Below the pieces are notes generated by a model. The model was not told the DNA's origin and made no database searches. It saw only the letters and a list, made by a program, of their open reading frames with translations. Shown one piece after another: positions 60,429 through 64,000 of a stretch of DNA of 64,000 nt (positions are counted from its first letter, which is position 1; each line of letters opens with the position of its first letter). Source of the stretch: Halolamina sp. CBA1230 (lineage in GTDB: Archaea; Halobacteriota; Halobacteria; Halobacteriales; Haloferacaceae); assembly GCF_002025255.2 (NCBI RefSeq), contig NZ_CP054587.1, positions 1,674,001 through 1,738,000 on the forward strand, written 5' to 3'. The position numbers and the translations under genes are program-made.

Positions 60429-60740
60429 ATGAGCAGTAACGACACCAAGCATGTGCAAACGGAACTGAACGAGGACGAATACGAACGCTTCCGGGAGTTT
60501 GCGCGAGAGCACGGACTCTCGCTCAAGGAAGCGGGCCACGAGGCGCTCATCGAGTGGATCGAACGCCAGCAGCAAGCCGACCCGAACGACCCGGCGTTCA
60601 CCGTCCTCGACGACCTTGAGGACGAGTCCCTTCCAGCGTCGGCGGCGACGGACGCTCGCGAAGAAGACGATCTCACCGATGAGTGGGACGGGAGCGACGA
60701 ATCGTTCACGCTCGCCGACGATCCGTCCGCCCAGCCCTGA
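60429..60740 (+). CDS. Ribbon-helix-helix-like antitoxin
   Basis: A 103-residue protein. HVQTELNEDEYERFREFAREHGLSLKEAGHEALIEWIERQQ is a ribbon-helix-helix DNA-binding pattern, and the second half is highly acidic (DDLEDESLPAS...DDLTDEWDGSDE), as usual for antitoxin tails in haloarchaea. The PIN gene follows after 6 bases. Confidence 0.78.
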   Translation: MSSNDTKHVQTELNEDEYERFREFAREHGLSLKEAGHEALIEWIERQQQADPNDPAFTVLDDLEDESLPASAATDAREEDDLTDEWDGSDESFTLADDPSAQP

Positions 60741-60746
60741 CCGCAG

Positions 60747-61244
60747 ATGGCAGAGCCAGTCGACACCCCGATCGGCACAGTTACAGCCGAGCACTTCCGC
60801 CCGGGCCACGTCCGACATCAGGTCGTTGTCGGCCCGAAGTTCCTCTACGCGCTGTTCAATCCTCGCGATCAGATGCACGCAGTCTCGCGGGCCTTCATGG
60901 CGTTCGTCCGCGACGGTGACCTCCCCTATCGTCGCCTCATCGTCAACGATCACATTGTCGACGAGGCCGCAACCCGGCTGAAAAAACAGGCGTCGATGCG
61001 GAACGCCGCATCGTTCCTGACGACGCTCGACGAGAGTACGCTGTATCAGTTCGAATCCGTCTCTGAGGATGTGTTCGATGACGCCAAAGCAACGTTCGTT
61101 GAGTGGACGGATCTGGATGCGTCACTCACTGATTTCGTCGTCGCCGCACACATGGACGAGCTGGCGGTCGATCACATCCTCACGTACGACCGGCACTACG
61201 ATGCGTTCGACGTGACGACGCTCCCGTATCGCAGTCAGGACTAG
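60747..61244 (+). CDS. PIN-domain toxin
   Basis: A 165-residue PIN-like protein. VVVGPKFLYALFNPRDQMHAVSRAFMAF resembles the first PIN strand and helix, but its first acidic position is Gly-Pro rather than Asp; NDHIVDEAATRL (Glu about 72), ASLTDFVVAAHMDEL (Asp about 127) and ILTYDRHYDAF (Asp about 145) supply the others. Catalysis may rest on a reduced acidic set. It pairs with the antitoxin upstream. Confidence 0.78.
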   Translation: MAEPVDTPIGTVTAEHFRPGHVRHQVVVGPKFLYALFNPRDQMHAVSRAFMAFVRDGDLPYRRLIVNDHIVDEAATRLKKQASMRNAASFLTTLDESTLYQFESVSEDVFDDAKATFVEWTDLDASLTDFVVAAHMDELAVDHILTYDRHYDAFDVTTLPYRSQD

Positions 61245-61253
61245 CGGTACCAA

Positions 61254-61530
61254 GCACGTCCGAACCCTCACGAGATGGATCCAGCCGTGGATTGAGTCGA
61301 TAAGCGCCCGCGACCGCATTCGGGCGGTCGCCGAGGCACTTCGCGAACCTCGCTCAGTTAACTGGATCAGCGAGCAGGCCGACGCTGCCTGAAGTACGAC
61401 CAACGAGGAACTCCAGGATCTCGTCGCCCAGGACCAGCTGCGTCGCGTCGAAGCCGGCGAGACCACGCACTATCAGCCGGACTATACGCGACTGCTCTTC
61501 GAGGAAACCCGGACGCCAGTTCGCTGCACT
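61254..61530 (+). pseudogene. Decayed DUF7342-type regulator
   Basis: One frame reads SISARDRIRAVAEALREPRS, VNWISEQADAA, then TGA (61396-61398), then STTNEELQDLVAQDQLRRVE, TTHYQPDYTRLLFEE. This is the winged helix of the DUF7342 family (compare 22380-22895) with a stop codon at the point where the recognition helix begins. The helical tail is missing beyond 61530. Confidence 0.6.
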
Positions 61531-61723
61531 GGATATCGAACCGGGCGCTCTCGGGGTCGCCGAGCCCATCGCTGCGACTGATCTGCAGTTCCGTGGGGGC
61601 GACGACATCGTCGTACGCTGTTTCGTCGGCGAGCGGGTCGAGTTCGAGCCAGCAGTCACGAATCCGCTGGAGCGCCGGCAGATCGACCAGCCCGCACTCG
61701 CCGGCACGGTCGTCGTCGGTCAT
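61530..61723 (-). pseudogene. Fragment of a small haloarchaeal protein, inverted
   Basis: From ATG 61721-61723 the minus strand reads MTDDDRAGECGLVDLPALQR, then WLELDPLADETAYDDV and TELQISRSDGLGDPESARFD, after which family-like sequence ends. It resembles the protein usually encoded after DUF7342 regulators in haloarchaea, here turned round and cut. Its start abuts a TnpB tail, so both ends are junctions. Confidence 0.5.
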
Positions 61724-61870
61724 TGGCTCCGGTGGAGGCGCATCCGGAGACGTGCGCTTGAACAGCGGGACGTTGAACGCGAACGGAGAGTATGAGCCTC
61801 CGGCCGACTGTGTTGGCCAGAGCGAGAGTCCACGCTGACAGCCCACGGCTTTAGCCGTGGGTTAGCTTAC
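61722..61870 (+). pseudogene. TnpB tail with right end of a 4003/35748-type element
   Basis: The frame [26 protein letters not shown] to SESPR-stop (61836-61838) is the carboxy terminus of the TnpB at 35764-37008. It is followed by the hairpin CCCACGGC-ttta-GCCGTGGG (about 61842-61861) and the end GGTTAGCTTAC at 61870. Everything upstream of the last 38 codons is gone. Confidence 0.8.
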
Positions 61871-61979
61871 CCAGATCTGGTCCTGTGGATTGACTGTCTC
61901 CGTCCGAAAGGAGGTAGCTGCCAGAATGACTGGAATCGTTCATCCAACTCTGACGGACCACGCGAAACTGGGCCGAGTA

Positions 61980-63635
61980 CTACGACAGACGCCGCCGGAT
62001 GGCCGCCGTCGCATCGCCGACGTACTCTTCGGCCGTCTCGATCGCGCGCTCCTCGAACGGCGGCGTCAGCACGCGGTGGGCACAGAGACGACCAGAGGCC
62101 GCGTTGTTCCCGGCGCCCGGCCACGTCGACGCCCCGCAGACGTAGAGGTCCTCGACGGGCGTGCCGTACCGCGACCAGCCGGGAAACGGCCGCCACAGGA
62201 AGTTCTGGCGGAGGTGGTGACTCCCGGCGACGCTGTCGCCGCCGACGAGGTTGGGGTTCGTCGCTTCGAGGTCCGCCGGCGAGTGCACGTCACGATCCCG
62301 GATTGAGTCCCGGATTCCGGGGGCATACGTCTCGAGTTTGTCGAGCACGCGCTCGGCCATCGGCTCGGCCGCCACCTCCCAGTCGGTCGCCTCGATCTCG
62401 TCGGCTGCATCGCCCTCGATCTCCGAGGGGAGCGCTCGCACCTGGACCCAGAGGATATGCCCGTTGTCGGGCGTTCGGGTTTCGTCGACGGCGGTTGTCT
62501 GACCGACGACGAGCAGCGGCGATTCGGGGAGCTGGCCGTTCTGGGCAGCGGTGTACGTCGCCGCCAAGTCGTCGACGCTCGGGGCGATGTGGACGTACGC
62601 GAACTCCGACAGCTCCGCACCGGCCTCCCAATTCGGCAGGTCATCGAGTGCGAGATGGATCATCATCGTCCCCGGTCCGTACTCGTAGCGGTCGACTTTT
62701 TCGCGGAACGACCCAGGGAGGGCGGTGTCGTCTACGAGCCGGTCGTACAGCACCGTCGGCGTCAGATTCGCGACGACCGCTTCGCGAGCGCGGACCGTCG
62801 TGCCGTCGGCAAGCGTGACACCGGTCGCCCGGCCGTTCTGGGTGTCGACGGCGGTGACCTCGGCGTTCGTGCGGATCTCGCCGCCGCGGGCCTCGATAAG
62901 TGTCGTCAGCGCCTCGGGGATCGCCGACGCGCCGCCGGTCGCGACGGAGATGCCCTCCGAGAGTGCAGTGAACGATTCGAGGAACGGGAACATCGCGCCG
63001 CCGGAGACGTCCGGGCCGAAGTCGAGGTGGAGTCCCCAACAGGCCATCAGCGCTTTCGCCTCCGGCGTCTCGAAGTAGGCGTCGCCGAGCTCGCGCGTCG
63101 AGCTCAGGGGGATCTGTGCGAGATCGACGAGTCCGCTGGGGCCTTCCCGCCGAGCGGCGTCGAAGAGCGTCCGGCCGGCAGCGACGGAGGGGAGTGGCTG
63201 TCCCAGCAACGGTGCGAGATTCTCGGCGAACCGGCCGAACTCCTCGTGGAGCGTCTCCCAGCCCTCGGCGTCGGCTGGGGAGTGCGCTTCGAACTCCTCA
63301 CGGGTTCGGTCGGCGTCCTGATAGACCCGCAGAGCGTCACCGCCCGGGTAGACGTTCGCGAACGGTTTGTCGGTCTGTGAGAACGCGAGCCCCGCCTCAC
63401 GGAGTTCGTCGCCGAACTCCTCGAAGACCTGCGAGCCGAGGAAGAGGTTCTGGTTCGTCGAGTGGGTGTCGTGGGTATAGCTCTCGCGAGTGAGTTCGTC
63501 GCTGCGAACCGAGCCGCCGGGCTTGTCGTTGCGTTCGAGCACGCAGACGTCCCAGCCCTCGTCGGCGAGGTACAGCGCTGCTGTGAGGCCGTTGTGTCCC
63601 GCCCCGACGACGATGGCGTCGTACGTTTCGGCCAT
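61980..63635 (-). CDS. Phytoene desaturase-like FAD/NAD(P)-dependent oxidoreductase
   Basis: A 551-residue flavoprotein. The amino dinucleotide-binding motif is IVVGAGHNGLTAALYLADEG...VLERNDKPGG (about 8-42), and the carboxy-terminal FAD motif is DLYVCGASTWPGAGNNAASG (about 505). This group (CrtI/PYROXD2-like) includes carotenoid desaturases and uncharacterised oxidases; the sequence does not fix the substrate. It is intact, with normal length for the family. It probably marks return to resident genome after the mobile region. Confidence 0.87.
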   Translation of the reverse strand: MAETYDAIVVGAGHNGLTAALYLADEGWDVCVLERNDKPGGSVRSDELTRESYTHDTHSTNQNLFLGSQVFEEFGDELREAGLAFSQTDKPFANVYPGGDALRVYQDADRTREEFEAHSPADAEGWETLHEEFGRFAENLAPLLGQPLPSVAAGRTLFDAARREGPSGLVDLAQIPLSSTRELGDAYFETPEAKALMACWGLHLDFGPDVSGGAMFPFLESFTALSEGISVATGGASAIPEALTTLIEARGGEIRTNAEVTAVDTQNGRATGVTLADGTTVRAREAVVANLTPTVLYDRLVDDTALPGSFREKVDRYEYGPGTMMIHLALDDLPNWEAGAELSEFAYVHIAPSVDDLAATYTAAQNGQLPESPLLVVGQTTAVDETRTPDNGHILWVQVRALPSEIEGDAADEIEATDWEVAAEPMAERVLDKLETYAPGIRDSIRDRDVHSPADLEATNPNLVGGDSVAGSHHLRQNFLWRPFPGWSRYGTPVEDLYVCGASTWPGAGNNAASGRLCAHRVLTPPFEERAIETAEEYVGDATAAIRRRLS

Positions 63636-64000
63636 GCCCCAAGAGTTGTTTGGACGGAGACAGAAAGCTTTCGGCGGATGCAGGTCGTCGCTGGCCCTGT
63701 CGGCAGTCGCACGGCTCGCTCAGGAGGGGCTGTCGCTCCACAATTTGTCTCACGTCTTGGGACGATCGTCGACAAGAGAACTCATTCGGACTTCCACATC
63801 TGCGCCACTGGTGAGCGCCGCAAGTGGCCACGGCAGACCGTGACTCCGCCCCCAGAGCGGGTCGCCGTCGCTTCTGCCCGGAGAGTTCGTTCGCCTTCGC
63901 GTCGGTGCCGCGACCGATTTCCGTCGCCAAGCCGCGATCGTGGCGGTTCGTGGTGAGTGGAGCACCCGTTCGTTCGCACTCCTCGTCGTCGTACGCCCGC
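63636..64000. other. Gene-free stretch at the window edge
   Basis: Upstream of the oxidoreductase start I see no frame with family-like sequence on either strand; open frames here look like chance frames of GC-rich DNA. The first 30 or so bases should carry the oxidoreductase promoter. A gene beginning beyond base 64000 cannot be excluded. Confidence 0.4.

Overview
The window is haloarchaeal (class Halobacteria) chromosomal or megaplasmid DNA. The evidence is high-GC coding DNA, very acidic proteins, twin-arginine/lipobox lipoproteins, a PGF-pre-PGF surface protein, archaeal N-glycosylation-type genes, IS200/IS605 and ISH3 elements, and many protein families known mainly from haloarchaea. The genus cannot be fixed from the sequence. 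No rRNA, tRNA or CRISPR array was recognised.

Left part (1-20.1 kb) is mostly resident genome: the tail of an M19 dipeptidase and a decayed copy of it, a lipoprotein, and a scattered MoxR / DUF58 / DUF4350 / DUF4129 set (MoxR-type ATPase, DUF58 protein, membrane proteins). It also holds a MacB-type ABC exporter operon (ATPase plus two FtsX-like permeases), three large surface or membrane proteins and a DUF1616 protein. The DUF58 gene is separated from its probable operon partners by a toxin-antitoxin remnant and a TnpB element (3.3-5.4 kb).

Middle part (20.1-45.8 kb) is a mosaic of insertion sequences, toxin-antitoxin (TA) modules and gene fragments around a few metabolic or glycosylation genes (AglJ-like glycosyltransferase, ATP-type PEP carboxykinase, sugar epimerase). 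It holds three complete TnpB elements in this part (four in the whole window), one with its own TnpA, an ISH3-family element, a 554-bp short element with perfect 8-bp target duplications and a small membrane gene inside, and several solo right ends. An IS200/IS605 element sits inside a TumE-type toxin gene so exactly that joining the flanks restores a 93-codon reading frame. Broken genes include aglM (internal deletion), a GlmU-like gene, two glycosyltransferase fragments, an epimerase tail and a zinc-ribbon copy.

Right part (45.7-61.9 kb) looks like an integrated plasmid or conjugative-type island. Its core is a seven-gene, tightly coupled minus-strand operon (54942 to 47320) ending in a VirB4/HerA-like ATPase, with a VirB6/TrbL-like polytopic protein, a lipoprotein, a large surface protein and a small pilin-subunit-like membrane protein. 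Around it are regulators, UPF0175/DUF3368 TA genes, an ArdC-metallopeptidase protein, a SatD/DUF3307 pair with palindromic operators, DUF6166, SWIM and zinc-ribbon proteins typical of haloarchaeal plasmids, and another PIN TA pair. Two copies of the inverted repeat TTAACCAACA-N21-TGTTGGTTAA lie 10.4 kb apart on either side of the core. After a junction of fragments (61.2-61.9 kb) the window ends in a phytoene-desaturase-like oxidoreductase, probably resident genome again.
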